Part shown: positions 9,199-18,350 of the stretch, in pieces
Layout: each line of letters opens with the position of its first letter
How positions within the stretch are numbered: the stretch's first letter is position 1
DNA from: Streptomyces sp. P3
GTDB lineage: Bacteria; Actinomycetota; Actinomycetes; Streptomycetales; Streptomycetaceae
Assembly (NCBI RefSeq): GCF_003032475.1
Contig: NZ_CP028369.1
Coordinates: 2,728,001-2,792,000 of the forward strand
Direction of reading: 5' to 3'
DNA: 64,000 nt
Translations under genes and position numbers: made by a program
Notes under the pieces: model-generated
The model's input: the letters and a program-made list of their open reading frames with translations, nothing else
Databases searched by the model: none
Told to the model about the DNA's origin: nothing

Positions 9199-9981
9199 AT
9201 GCGACAGCATCGCGCCGCTCTGCTCGTCACGGCCACCGCTCTGGCCCCGGCCCTGCTCTTCACCACCCCGGCGTTCGCCACCGGCACGGCGACGACCACG
9301 GCGGCGTCGGCGGCGGCCGCGACGAGCCCCGCGGCGACGACCGACACGCCCGTGGACGAGATGTCGCTGGACGACCTCCGCGTCGCGGTCGTGCGCATCC
9401 TCGGCGACAAGGCCTCCGGCAAGGCGGTGGTCCGGGAGGCCAACCGGGCCCTGGACGCCGGCACCGCGGACGCGCTGCGCGCGTTCCTGAAGACCGGGTT
9501 CCGTCTCGCCCGGGCCGAGGACGACCGGGTGGCCGTCGCCCGCATCCTGGGCGACAAGGCTTCCGGCAAGGCGGTGGTGCGGGAGGCCAACAGGGCGCTG
9601 GACGCCGGTACGCCGGAGGCGCTGCGCGCGTTCCTGGAGACCGGGTTCCGTCTCGCCCGGGCCGAGGACGACCGGGTGGCCGTCGCCCGCATCCTGGGCG
9701 ACAAGGCTTCCGGCAAGGCGGTGGTGCGGGAGGCCAACAGGGCGCTGGACGCCGGTACGCCGGAGGCGCTGCGCGCGTTCCTGGAGACCGGGTTCCGTCT
9801 CGCCCGGGCCGAGGACGACCGGGTCGCCGTCGCCCGCATCCTGGCCGACCCGACCATCAGCAAGGCCCTGCGCGCCGCGGCCGAGAAGGCCATCGACGGC
9901 ACGCCGGAGGAACTGCGCCACTTCCTGGAGGTCGGCCAGTACGAGGCCAAGGTCAAGGCCAAGGCCAAGGCCAAGCGCTGA
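9199..9981 (+). CDS. Secreted ALF-repeat protein
   Basis: A 260-residue exported protein with GGAGGA upstream of the ATG. The N-terminus MRQHRAALLVTATALAPALL ending near AFA is a signal peptide. After an Ala/Thr-rich stretch come four 49-residue helical units of the form EDDRVAVARILGDKASGKA, then VVREANRALDAGTPEALRAF and LETGFRLARA. These match the ALF (Ala-Leu-Phe) repeats found in actinobacterial secreted proteins. The two middle units are identical. The protein ends in a Lys-rich tail (KVKAKAKAKAKR), which could bind anionic cell-wall polymers. It is not obviously part of the catabolic operon and is followed by its own terminator. Confidence 0.85.
   Translation: MRQHRAALLVTATALAPALLFTTPAFATGTATTTAASAAAATSPAATTDTPVDEMSLDDLRVAVVRILGDKASGKAVVREANRALDAGTADALRAFLKTGFRLARAEDDRVAVARILGDKASGKAVVREANRALDAGTPEALRAFLETGFRLARAEDDRVAVARILGDKASGKAVVREANRALDAGTPEALRAFLETGFRLARAEDDRVAVARILADPTISKALRAAAEKAIDGTPEELRHFLEVGQYEAKVKAKAKAKR
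9514..9807 (+). repeat. Tandem 147-bp repeat inside the ALF gene
   Basis: Two adjacent 147-base units (9514-9660 and 9661-9807) appear identical at the nucleotide level, including synonymous positions. The flanking units (from about 9367 and from 9808) are diverged. This implies very recent duplication or gene conversion within the coding sequence. 147 is a multiple of three, so copy-number change keeps the frame. Confidence 0.9.
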
Positions 9982-9986
9982 CGCCC

Positions 9987-10031
9987 GAGCCGGTGCGCCC
10001 GAGGCTCCCCGGGCCTCGGGCGCACCGGCTC
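9987..10031 (+). terminator. Intrinsic terminator-like hairpin
   Basis: A perfect 19-bp stem (GAGCCGGTGCGCCCGAGGC pairing with its complement) and 7-base loop begins six bases after the ALF gene stop. No T-tract follows, as is usual in Streptomyces. It should isolate the ALF gene from the LLM gene downstream. Confidence 0.85.
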
Positions 10032-10052
10032 CGTACGTCCGCAGCGGTAATG

Positions 10053-10064
10053 CCGACCAGTCGG
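10053..10064. promoter_or_regulatory. Short palindrome CCGAC-N2-GTCGG upstream of LLM gene
   Basis: CCGACCAGTCGG in the 113-base leader of the third LLM gene resembles the half-sites of many TetR-family operators. It differs from the CTGAC-N5-GTCAG sites of the neighbouring operons, so this gene may be controlled separately. Confidence 0.35.
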
Positions 10065-10177
10065 TATGGACAGTTGCCGTGCCGCCCGGTACAGATGGGG
10101 ATCGCACCCGCACGCCCGGGGGTCGCCACCCCGCGACGACGCCGTCGACAGAGCCGCACGCAGCGAAAGGCCCGCCC

Positions 10178-11047
10178 ATGCGCATCGCCGTCACGATCTT
10201 CCTCACCGACGAGACGATCACCCCCGTCCGCCTCGCCCGTGAGCTGGAGCAGCGCGGGTTCGCCGGGCTCTACCTGCCCGAGCACACGCACATCCCCGTC
10301 GAGCGCACCACCCCCTACCCCGCCGGCGGCGACCTGCCCCGCGAGTACGGCCGCACCCTCGATCCGTTCGTCGCGCTCGGGCAGGCGGCGGCGGTCACAC
10401 AGACGCTGGGCCTGGGCACCGGCATCACGCTCGTCGCCCAGCACGACCCGATCGACCTGGCCAAGCAGATCGCGACCGTCGACCATCTCTCCGGCGGCCG
10501 GTTCACCCTGGGCCTCGGCTACGGCTGGAACGTGGAGGAGGCCGCCGACCACGGGGTGCAGTGGCGGACACGGCGCGAACTGGTCCGGGACCGGATGCGG
10601 CTGATGCAGGCACTGTGGGCGGACGAGCCGACGGCGTACGAGGGCGAGTACGCAAGCGTGCGGGCCAGCTCCGCGTACCCCAAGCCCGTGCAGAAGCCGC
10701 GCGGACCGGTCGTCGGCCCCCGCACGCTCGTCGGCGGGGCCGCCGGGCCGAAGCTGTTCTCGCACATCTGCGAGTACGCCGACGGCTGGCTGCCGATCGG
10801 CGGCCGCGGCCTCTCCGAGTCGCTGCCCGTCCTGCGGACCGCCTGGGCGGACGCCGGCCGCGACCCGTCCGCCCTCCAGGTCGTGCCGTACGCCGTCCAT
10901 CCGTCCCCGGGCAAGCTCGCCCACTACGCCGAGCTCGGCATCGACGAGGTCGTGGTCCAGCTCCCGCCCGCCGGTGAGGCGGAGGTGCTCGGCCTCCTCG
11001 ACGGGTACGGCGCGTACCTCACCGACGCCAGCGGCGCCGTGCGATGA
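10178..11047 (+). CDS. F420-dependent LLM-class oxidoreductase (TIGR03619-like)
   Basis: A 289-residue luciferase-fold protein with a GAAAGG site upstream. Key segments: IAVTIFLTDETITPVRLARE, YLPEHTHIPV, LAKQIATVDHLSGGRFTLGL followed by GYGWNVEEA, and VQLPPAGEAEVLGLLDGYG at the end. The short length and the GxGxGWNxEE signature fit the F420-dependent TIGR03619 family. It sits immediately upstream of fbiC with 64 bases between, on the same strand, so the two may be cotranscribed. Confidence 0.88.
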   Translation: MRIAVTIFLTDETITPVRLARELEQRGFAGLYLPEHTHIPVERTTPYPAGGDLPREYGRTLDPFVALGQAAAVTQTLGLGTGITLVAQHDPIDLAKQIATVDHLSGGRFTLGLGYGWNVEEAADHGVQWRTRRELVRDRMRLMQALWADEPTAYEGEYASVRASSAYPKPVQKPRGPVVGPRTLVGGAAGPKLFSHICEYADGWLPIGGRGLSESLPVLRTAWADAGRDPSALQVVPYAVHPSPGKLAHYAELGIDEVVVQLPPAGEAEVLGLLDGYGAYLTDASGAVR

Positions 11048-11111
11048 CCTCGCGCGAGGGACGGGCCGGGCGTCCCGTCGGCTGTGATCAGCCCGAACGT
11101 ATCCTCAAAGG

Positions 11112-13727
11112 ATGACGACTCCCGAGAGCTCCGGTACCGGCCCCGGCCCCGTCCCGGGCACGAGCCCCGGCCCCACCGAGAACTCCCTGCGTCGCGCCCT
11201 CAAACGCGCCCGGGACGGCGTCGCCCTCGACGTCGGCGAGGCGGCCGTCCTGCTCCAGGCGCGCGGCGAGGCCCTCCAGGACCTCGCCGCGTCGGCCGCC
11301 CGGGTGCGGGACGCCGGCCTGGCGGCGGCCGGCCGGCCCGGGGTCATCACGTACTCGAAGAGCGTCTTCATCCCGCTGACCCGGCTGTGCCGGGACAAGT
11401 GCCACTACTGCACGTTCGTCACCGTCCCGGGCAAGCTCCGCCGCGCCGGGCACGGCATGTTCATGTCCCCCGACGAGGTGCTCGACATCGCCCGCAAGGG
11501 TGCGGCCCTCGGCTGCAAGGAAGCCCTCATCACCCTCGGCGACAAGCCGGAGGAGCGGTGGCCCGAGGCCCGGGAATGGCTCGACGCGCACGGCTACGAC
11601 GACACCATCGCCTATGTGCGCGCCGTCTCCGTCCGCATCCTCGAGGAGACGGGGCTGCTCCCGCACCTCAACCCGGGCGTGATGTCCTGGACCGACTTCC
11701 AGCGGCTCAAGCCCGTCGCACCCTCCATGGGCATGATGCTGGAGACCACCGCCACCCGGCTGTGGTCCGAGCCCGGCGGTCCGCACCACGGCTCACCCGA
11801 CAAGGAACCGGCGGTCCGCCTGCGCGTGCTGGAGGACGCGGGCCGTTCCTCCGTCCCCTTCACGTCCGGGATCCTGATCGGCATCGGCGAGACGTACGAG
11901 GAGCGGGCCGAGTCGCTGTTCGCGCTGCGCAAGGTCTCCCGCGCCTACCACGGCATCCAGGAACTGATCATCCAGAACTTCCGCGCCAAGCCGGACACCG
12001 CGATGCGCGGCATGCCGGACGCCGAACTCGACGAGCTGGTCGCGACCGTGGCCGTGGCCCGGCACATCATGGGCCCGTCCGCCTGCCTCCAGGCCCCGCC
12101 CAACCTCGTCGACAGCGAGTACGAGCGGCTGATCGGCGCGGGCATCGACGACTGGGGCGGGGTCTCCCCGCTCACCATCGACCACGTCAACCCCGAGCGG
12201 CCCTGGCCGCAGATCGAGGAGCTGGCCGCGAAGTCCGCGGCGGCCGGCTTCACCCTGCGCGAACGCCTCTGCGCCTACCCGGAGTTCGTGCGGCGCGGCG
12301 AGCCCTGGCTGGACCCGCGGCTGCTCCCGCACGTGCGCGCGCTGGCCGACCCGGAGACCGGGCTCGCCCTGCCGGACGCCGTCGTCGAGGGGCGTCCGTG
12401 GCAGGAGCCGGAGGAGGCGTTCGTGGCGTCCGGGCGTACGGATCTGCACGCCTCGATCGACACCGAGGGCCGCACCTCCGACCGGCGCGACGACTTCGAC
12501 GAGGTGTACGGCGACTGGGGCGCGCTGCGCGAGGCCGCCGCCCCCGGCATGACGCCCGAACGCATCGACACCGATGTGCGCCAGGCGCTGCGCACGGCCG
12601 CCGACGACCCCACGAAGCTCACCGACGGCGAGGCGCTCGCCCTGCTGCACGCGGACGGCCCGGCCCTGGACGCCGTCTGCCGCATAGCGGACGACGTCCG
12701 CCGCTCGGCGGTCGGCGACGACGTCACCTACATCGTCACGCGGAACATCAACTTCACCAACGTCTGCTACACCGGCTGCCGTTTCTGCGCCTTCGCACAG
12801 CGCCGCACCGACGCCGACGCGTACACGCTCTCCCTCGACCAGGTCGCCGACCGCGCCGAGCAGGCCTGGGAGCTGGGCGCGGTGGAGGTCTGCATGCAGG
12901 GCGGCATCCACCCGGATCTGCCCGGCACGGCGTACTTCGACATCGCGAAGGCGGTCAAGGCCCGTGTCCCCGGCATGCATGTGCACGCCTTCTCGCCGAT
13001 GGAGGTGGTCAACGGCGCGACCCGCACCGGTCTGTCGGTACGCGAGTGGCTGACGGCGGCGAAGGAGGCGGGCCTCGACTCGATCCCCGGAACGGCGGCG
13101 GAGATCCTCGACGACGAGGTCCGCTGGATCCTGACCAAGGGCAAGCTGCCGGCGGCGACCTGGATCGAGGTCGTCACGACCGCCCACGAACTCGGCATCC
13201 GGTCGTCCTCGACGATGATGTACGGCCATGTCGACCAGCCCCGGCACTGGCTCGGGCACCTGCGCACCCTGGCCGGGATCCAGCAACGCACCGGCGGGTT
13301 CACGGAGTTCGTCACCCTGCCGTTCATCCACACCAACGCGCCGGTGTACCTGGCGGGCATCTCCCGTCCGGGCCCGACCGTGCGGGACAACCGGGCGGTC
13401 ACGGCGATGGCCCGGCTGCTGCTGCACCCGCACATCCCCAACATCCAGACCAGCTGGGTGAAGCTGGGTACGGACGGCGCGGCGGAGATGCTGCGCTCGG
13501 GGGCGAACGACCTGGGCGGCACGCTGATGGAGGAGACGATCTCGCGGATGGCGGGCTCGTCCTACGGCTCGTACAAGTCCGTCAAGGACCTGATCGCCGT
13601 GGCCGAGGAGGCGGGCCGTCCGGCGAAGCCGCGCACGACGCTGTACGGCGAGGTGCCCGAGGAGCGGCAGCGGGCCGCCGCGGCGTCGGACGGGCACCTG
13701 CCGGAACTGCTGCCCGTGCTCGACTGA
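11112..13727 (+). CDS. fbiC: Bifunctional FO synthase (7,8-didemethyl-8-hydroxy-5-deazariboflavin synthase)
   Basis: An 871-residue fusion of the two radical-SAM halves that other organisms encode as CofG and CofH. The N-terminal half carries the iron-sulphur motif Cys93-x3-Cys97-x2-Cys100 (CRDKCHYC) and the C-terminal half carries Cys552-x3-Cys556-x2-Cys559 (CYTGCRFC). Together they condense tyrosine with a flavin-pathway uracil intermediate to make FO, the deazaflavin core of coenzyme F420. Length and architecture match actinobacterial FbiC. Its place beside LLM oxidoreductases is consistent with cofactor supply, although the enzyme serves the whole cell. Confidence 0.97.
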   Translation: MTTPESSGTGPGPVPGTSPGPTENSLRRALKRARDGVALDVGEAAVLLQARGEALQDLAASAARVRDAGLAAAGRPGVITYSKSVFIPLTRLCRDKCHYCTFVTVPGKLRRAGHGMFMSPDEVLDIARKGAALGCKEALITLGDKPEERWPEAREWLDAHGYDDTIAYVRAVSVRILEETGLLPHLNPGVMSWTDFQRLKPVAPSMGMMLETTATRLWSEPGGPHHGSPDKEPAVRLRVLEDAGRSSVPFTSGILIGIGETYEERAESLFALRKVSRAYHGIQELIIQNFRAKPDTAMRGMPDAELDELVATVAVARHIMGPSACLQAPPNLVDSEYERLIGAGIDDWGGVSPLTIDHVNPERPWPQIEELAAKSAAAGFTLRERLCAYPEFVRRGEPWLDPRLLPHVRALADPETGLALPDAVVEGRPWQEPEEAFVASGRTDLHASIDTEGRTSDRRDDFDEVYGDWGALREAAAPGMTPERIDTDVRQALRTAADDPTKLTDGEALALLHADGPALDAVCRIADDVRRSAVGDDVTYIVTRNINFTNVCYTGCRFCAFAQRRTDADAYTLSLDQVADRAEQAWELGAVEVCMQGGIHPDLPGTAYFDIAKAVKARVPGMHVHAFSPMEVVNGATRTGLSVREWLTAAKEAGLDSIPGTAAEILDDEVRWILTKGKLPAATWIEVVTTAHELGIRSSSTMMYGHVDQPRHWLGHLRTLAGIQQRTGGFTEFVTLPFIHTNAPVYLAGISRPGPTVRDNRAVTAMARLLLHPHIPNIQTSWVKLGTDGAAEMLRSGANDLGGTLMEETISRMAGSSYGSYKSVKDLIAVAEEAGRPAKPRTTLYGEVPEERQRAAAASDGHLPELLPVLD

Positions 13728-13805
13728 GGGACGGTCCTACAGGATCCCCACAGTACGATGATCGGAACCCCTCGTGGTCGGGGGGTCCCGTAGCTGAGGA
13801 GATGC

Positions 13806-14393
13806 GTGCCCGTGCCTGCCCGACGGCTTCCCTCCTGGGCCTGGGTCACCGGCCTGACCGCCGGTGCGATCGCCGCGGTCGTCGTGCTGACGGCACAGGC
13901 CGAGAACGGTCCGCACCCGAAGGCGTCGGCGGCGAAGAAGCCGCACGCCTCGGCGTCCGCGAACGTGAGTCCGCCGGCCTCGCCGAAGCCGTCCGCCTCG
14001 TCGCAGGCGGCCGGGGCACCCGCGAAGTCGGGCACGGGCCGCAGGGTCGTCTACTCCCTGGGGCAGCACCGCGTCTGGCTGGTCGACGCCGACGACACGG
14101 CCCGGCGCAGTTTCACGGTCTGGCCCGGCACGGTGAATCCGGTCGTCGGCAGCTACACGGTGTCGCTCCGCAAGGACGCCCTCAAGGGATCCGACGGCGT
14201 GCAGATCGAGCACGTCATGTACTTCACCGTCGCCTCGGGCGTCAACATCGCCTTCTCCAACGCCGTCGACGGCTCCTCACCGCCCCCGGCCGCCGCCGGT
14301 GCGCAGACCGGCGGCATCCGGATGGCCAAGGCGGACGGGACGGCGCTGTGGGCGTTCGGCGAGACGGGGACGAAGGTCAGGGTCGTCGAGTAG
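13806..14393 (+). CDS. Membrane-anchored protein with possible degenerate L,D-transpeptidase-like domain
   Basis: A 195-residue protein beginning at GTG 13806 behind TGAGGAG. A single N-terminal membrane segment (WAWVTGLTAGAIAAVVVLT) is followed by an Ala/Ser/Pro/Lys-rich wall-spanning linker to about residue 75, then a compact domain starting RRVVYSLGQHRVWLVDADDT. The pattern RVWLVD, SFTVWPGTVNPVVGSYTVS resembles the front of YkuD/L,D-transpeptidase domains, but no SHGC catalytic cysteine is present. An inactive or unrelated beta-sheet domain is possible. A -10-like TACGAT lies about 50 bases upstream, so it probably has its own promoter. Confidence 0.7.
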   Translation: MPVPARRLPSWAWVTGLTAGAIAAVVVLTAQAENGPHPKASAAKKPHASASANVSPPASPKPSASSQAAGAPAKSGTGRRVVYSLGQHRVWLVDADDTARRSFTVWPGTVNPVVGSYTVSLRKDALKGSDGVQIEHVMYFTVASGVNIAFSNAVDGSSPPPAAAGAQTGGIRMAKADGTALWAFGETGTKVRVVE

Positions 14394-14593
14394 GACGGGT
14401 CCAGCAGCCCGCGCTCACCCTCGGGAGCCGTCCCGCCCGGACGCGGTCGTGCACAGTCGGTCGCCGGCGCTCCACAACCTCACCGGGTCTCCGTCACCCC
14501 TCCACCCGTCGGCCGTCGCACCGGCCGGGAACCCGGCGGTGTTCGATTACAGTGACGGACGTCGTACGTACGGACGGTGGCCGGGAGGACTAG

Positions 14594-15718
14594 GTGGGTG
14601 CGACTGCCGGGCCCGTCTGGGGCCGCGCCGAACAGCAGGACTTCCGCAGCAGGGTGCGCGGCACGCTGCTGGGCGCGGCCGTCGGCGACGCGCTCGGCGC
14701 GCCCGTCGACGGGCTGGGTCTCGAGGAGATCCGGCAGGGACACGGGCCCGAGGGCGTGGTCGACCTGATGTCCGCCTACGGGCGGCGCGGCGCGGTCACC
14801 CACCTCACCCAGCTGACCCTGTTCACGGTGGACGGTCTGATCCGCGCCCATGTACGGCGGGACACCGGCGCCTGGCACCCGCCGACGGATCTGCACCGGG
14901 CGTATCTGCGCTGGGCGGCCACCCAGCGCGACTGGGGGCCCGACCTGCGGCGCAAGGACGACGGCTGGCTCGCCCGCGAGGAGTGGCTGTACGCCCGCCG
15001 TGATCCGACCCGCACCCTGCTGCTCGGGCTGGGCGACGACGTGATGGGCACCCTCGAATCGCCCAAGAGCCCCGGCGCGGCCGGTCCGGAGGTCGTGCCG
15101 CGCTCGGTGCCGTTCGGACTGCTCGTCGGCTGGGAGCCGCAGCTCGTCGCGCAGCTCGCCGTCGAGTGCGCGGCCCAGACGCACGGCCACCCCGCGGCGT
15201 ATCTCGCGGCGGGCGCGTACGCCGTCACCGTGCACGCGCTGGCGCGCGGCGAGAGCCTGGACGGCGCGGCGCAGCGGGCGCTCGCGCTGCTGGCGGCGAG
15301 GCCGGGGCACGAGCCGGTGTCGGAGGCGCTGCGACGCGCGCTGGAGGCCGTGCGGCAGGGGCCGCCGGGTCCGGCGCGGGTGGAGGAGCTGGCGGGGGCG
15401 GGGACCGCGGCGGCGGTGCTGTCCGGCGCGGTCTACTGCGCGCTGGCCGCCGAGGACGTCCGGCACGGGCTGCGGCTCGCCGTGAACCACGGCGCCCCCT
15501 CGGGCCCGACCGCGGCGCTCGCCGGCGGTCTGCTCGGCGCCCTGCACGGCGAGACGGCCCTCCCGCCGGCCTGGCTGGCCGAGCTGGAGGGCCGTCCCAC
15601 GATCCTGGAACTCGCCGACGACTTCGCCATGGAGATGACCCAGGGTCCCGCCCTGCACGGCCCCTCGGGGGCTTCACCGGGATGGCTGACCAGGTATCCG
15701 AGGGACGGGCAGGGTTGA
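14594..15718 (+). CDS. ADP-ribosylglycohydrolase-family protein lacking the metal ligands
   Basis: A 374-residue all-helical ADP-ribosyl-hydrolase fold protein starting at GTG 14594 after GGGAGGACTAG. The fold signature FRSRVRGTLLGAAVGDALGA is intact. Active relatives have T-D-D-T-Q in the first metal motif and S-G-D-S-D-S-T in the second. Here these read THLTQLT (residues 69-75) and NHGAPSGPTA (298-307), so all four metal-binding aspartates appear replaced. The protein is otherwise full length and in frame, so it looks like a conserved pseudoenzyme that may bind ADP-ribosylated ligands rather than cleave them. Confidence 0.85.
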   Translation: MGATAGPVWGRAEQQDFRSRVRGTLLGAAVGDALGAPVDGLGLEEIRQGHGPEGVVDLMSAYGRRGAVTHLTQLTLFTVDGLIRAHVRRDTGAWHPPTDLHRAYLRWAATQRDWGPDLRRKDDGWLAREEWLYARRDPTRTLLLGLGDDVMGTLESPKSPGAAGPEVVPRSVPFGLLVGWEPQLVAQLAVECAAQTHGHPAAYLAAGAYAVTVHALARGESLDGAAQRALALLAARPGHEPVSEALRRALEAVRQGPPGPARVEELAGAGTAAAVLSGAVYCALAAEDVRHGLRLAVNHGAPSGPTAALAGGLLGALHGETALPPAWLAELEGRPTILELADDFAMEMTQGPALHGPSGASPGWLTRYPRDGQG

Positions 15719-15764
15719 GGGCGGGGCCGGCTCGTGGTGCGGGCCGGCTCGTGGTACGGGTTCC

Positions 15765-17363
15765 TCAGACGCCCCCGGAGGGTGCGCCCCCGGACGGGCT
15801 GATGAGTTTCCCTTCCACCGTGTCCCGCGGCTCCGGCAGCGCCGCCGCACCCCCCGAGTCCCCGTCCCCGTCCGTGTTGATGGTCTCGATGATCGCGAGG
15901 CGCTCCGGGGTGTCCTCGGGCTTGACGAACCCGATGACGATGTAGAGGACCAGCGACACGGCCAGCGGGATCGACACCTGGTACTGGAGCGGCACGCCGC
16001 CGTCGACGTTCGAGTCGATCGGGTAGTTGACCAGCCAGAAGGCCAGCAGACCCATCGACCAGCTGCCCAGCGCCGCGGTGGGACCGGAGCGGCGGAAGGG
16101 GCGCAGCAGACCCAGCATCATCGGGATCGCCATCGGGCCCATCAGGCCGGCGACCCACTTGATGACGACGGTGATGATGTCCTTGAAGGCGGGGGAGTTG
16201 ACCTGGGTGGCCGCCGCCATGGACAGACCGAGGAACACGACGGTCGTCACACGCGCCGCGATCAGCCCCGAACGCTGGTTCCACTCCCGTGCCCTGGCCC
16301 AGATGACGGGGGCGCAGTCCCGGGTGAAGACCGCGGCGATGGCGTTGGCGTCGGAGGAGCACATCGCCATCGTGTGGGAGAAGAAGCCGACGATGACGAG
16401 TCCCAGCAGGCCGTGCGGCAGCAGTTGCTCGGTCATCAGGGCGTAGGAGTCGGAGCCGTCCGGCTTGTTCGACGTCACCAGCAGCGGGGACATCCACATC
16501 GGGAAGAACAGCACCAGCGGCCAGACCAGCCACAGCGCGGCCGACAGCCGTGCGGAGCGCTCGGCCTCCTTCGGGCCGGAGGTGGCCATGTACCGCTGGG
16601 CCTGGTTCAGCATGCCGCCGTTGTACTCGAAGAGCTTGATGAAGAGGAACGCGAGCAGGAACACCGTGCCGTACTGGGCGACCAGCGGCTTGTCGTGGCC
16701 CTGGAGCGCCGGCTGGTCCCAGGCGTCGAGGAACCCGATGCCCTTGTCGTTCAGCTTCAGCACGACGGCGACGAACATCGCGATGCCGGCCAGCAACTGG
16801 ATGACGAACTGGCCGAGTTCGGTCAACGCGTCCGCCCACAGGCCGCCGATGGTGCAGTAGACGGCGGTGATCGCGCCCGTGATGAGGATGCCCTGGTTGA
16901 GGGAGATCCCGGTGAAGACCGACAACAGGGTGGCGATGGCAGCCCACTTGGCGCCCACGTCCACGATCTTCAGCAGCATCCCGGACCAGGCGAGCGCCTG
17001 CTGGGTCTTCAGGTCGTAGCGGTTCTTCAGGTACTCCAGCGGGGAAGCCACATGGAGCCGCGACCGCAGCCGGTTGATGCGCGGCGCGAACAGCTTCGAG
17101 CCGATCGCGATGCCCAGTGCGATGGGGAAGGACCAGGTGACGAAGGAGGTGACGCCGTAGGTGTAGGCGATGCCCGCGTACCCGGTGAACATCACCGCGC
17201 TGTAGCCCGACATGTGGTGCGAGATGCCGGACAGCCACCAGGGCATCCTGCCGCCGGCGGTGAAGAAGTCGCTCACGTCGTCGACGCGTTTGTGCGACCA
17301 GACGCCGATCGCGACCATCACGCCGAAATAGCCGATGAGCACGGCCCAGTCGAGACCGTTCAT
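15765..17363 (-). CDS. Sodium:solute symporter (SSS family)
   Basis: A 532-residue polytopic membrane protein. ATG 17363 was chosen because GGGAGGG lies upstream and the first membrane helix (LDWAVLIGYFGVMVAIGVWS) starts there; the frame extends 40 codons further without good signals. The SSS pattern SDFFTAGGRMPWWLSGISHH is present, followed by about 12 more hydrophobic segments. The C-terminus is hydrophilic. Relatives move monosaccharides, carboxylates or amino acids with sodium. It lies between the catabolic operons and an SDR gene on the same strand, so uptake of the pathway substrate is a reasonable guess. Confidence 0.88.
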   Translation of the reverse strand: MNGLDWAVLIGYFGVMVAIGVWSHKRVDDVSDFFTAGGRMPWWLSGISHHMSGYSAVMFTGYAGIAYTYGVTSFVTWSFPIALGIAIGSKLFAPRINRLRSRLHVASPLEYLKNRYDLKTQQALAWSGMLLKIVDVGAKWAAIATLLSVFTGISLNQGILITGAITAVYCTIGGLWADALTELGQFVIQLLAGIAMFVAVVLKLNDKGIGFLDAWDQPALQGHDKPLVAQYGTVFLLAFLFIKLFEYNGGMLNQAQRYMATSGPKEAERSARLSAALWLVWPLVLFFPMWMSPLLVTSNKPDGSDSYALMTEQLLPHGLLGLVIVGFFSHTMAMCSSDANAIAAVFTRDCAPVIWARAREWNQRSGLIAARVTTVVFLGLSMAAATQVNSPAFKDIITVVIKWVAGLMGPMAIPMMLGLLRPFRRSGPTAALGSWSMGLLAFWLVNYPIDSNVDGGVPLQYQVSIPLAVSLVLYIVIGFVKPEDTPERLAIIETINTDGDGDSGGAAALPEPRDTVEGKLISPSGGAPSGGV

Positions 17364-17489
17364 GTGCGCCCTCCCAGGGATCAGCCCGGCGCTCATCGTG
17401 GGCGCTGGCGCGTGGACACGACAAGTAACCGTGTGGTCAAAGGGAGGTAAAAGAATTCGGTATGTTGTCTTGCGTTCATCCATGTGAAC

Positions 17490-18275
17490 TCAGCGCATCA
17501 GCTCCCCGGCGTTGACCAGCAACGACTGTCCGGTGATGGCCCGCGCCCGGTCCGACGCCAGGAACACCGCCGCATCCGCCACGTCCCCGTCGGTGGCGAG
17601 CTCCGGCAACGCCATCCGTCCCGTGAGCCTCCCCAGCACCTCCTCCTCGGGAACCCCCTCGGTCTGCGCGGTGAACTGCACGTACGCCTGCACCGGCGGC
17701 CCCCACATCCACCCCGGCAGTACCGTGTTGACCCGGATCCGGTGCGGCCCGAGCTCCCGCGCCAGCGAGTACATCGCGCTCGTCAGCGCCCCCTTCGAGG
17801 CCGCGTACGCCGCCTGCCGCACCTGCGAGGGCGCCGCCACGGCCGACTGCGTCCCGATGAACACGACCGACCCGCCCCGCTCCTTCAGCGCGGGCAGACA
17901 GGCCCGCGTCATCCGCAGCGTGCCCAGCAGGTTGACGTCCAGCACCGACTGCCACGTCGCGAAGTCGGCGTCCTCGACCCCGCCGAAGTACGAGTCCCAG
18001 GCCGCCACGTTCACCACCGCGTCGATCCCCCCGAACCGTTCCCGCGCCAGACCGGCCAGCGCCTCGCAGCTTCGCTCGTCGGTGATGTCGGCGACCCGGT
18101 ACGCGGTGCGCGCCCCGGCCGGATCGATCTCGGCCGCGCTCTTCGCGAGGTTCGCCTCGGTCCGCGCACCGAGCACGGCGTTCCCGCCGTCCCGCACGAC
18201 CGCGGCGGCCACCTGGTGACCGAGCCCGGCGCCGACCCCCGACACGACGACGGTCCTGCCCTGGAGCGATGACAT
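17490..18275 (-). CDS. Short-chain dehydrogenase/reductase (SDR)
   Basis: A 261-residue classical SDR. The dinucleotide motif is SGVGAGLG (usual form TGxxxGxG), followed by NVAAW in place of NNAG, Ser144, Tyr157 and Lys161 in YAASK, and the C-terminus GQSLLVNAGELMR. The ATG follows a GGGAGG site. It is divergent from the EthD-like gene with a shared 75-base control region that contains operator copy 4, so it probably belongs to the same regulon as the 1.4-9 kb operons. Confidence 0.92.
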   Translation of the reverse strand: MSSLQGRTVVVSGVGAGLGHQVAAAVVRDGGNAVLGARTEANLAKSAAEIDPAGARTAYRVADITDERSCEALAGLARERFGGIDAVVNVAAWDSYFGGVEDADFATWQSVLDVNLLGTLRMTRACLPALKERGGSVVFIGTQSAVAAPSQVRQAAYAASKGALTSAMYSLARELGPHRIRVNTVLPGWMWGPPVQAYVQFTAQTEGVPEEEVLGRLTGRMALPELATDGDVADAAVFLASDRARAITGQSLLVNAGELMR

Positions 18276-18302
18276 GGGGCCTCCCTGCCTCTGGCGCTCT
18301 AT

Positions 18303-18317
18303 CTGACGGAGCGTCAG
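18303..18317. promoter_or_regulatory. Operator CTGAC-N5-GTCAG (copy 4)
   Basis: CTGACGGAGCGTCAG sits in the divergent region between the SDR (minus) and the EthD-like gene (plus). It is a perfect match in both arms to the sites at 1406 and 4493 and lies 17 kb from the first, which is the main support for a shared regulon. Confidence 0.6.
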
Positions 18318-18350
18318 AGTATGGGCCAGTCACCGAGGATGGGGAAGAGC

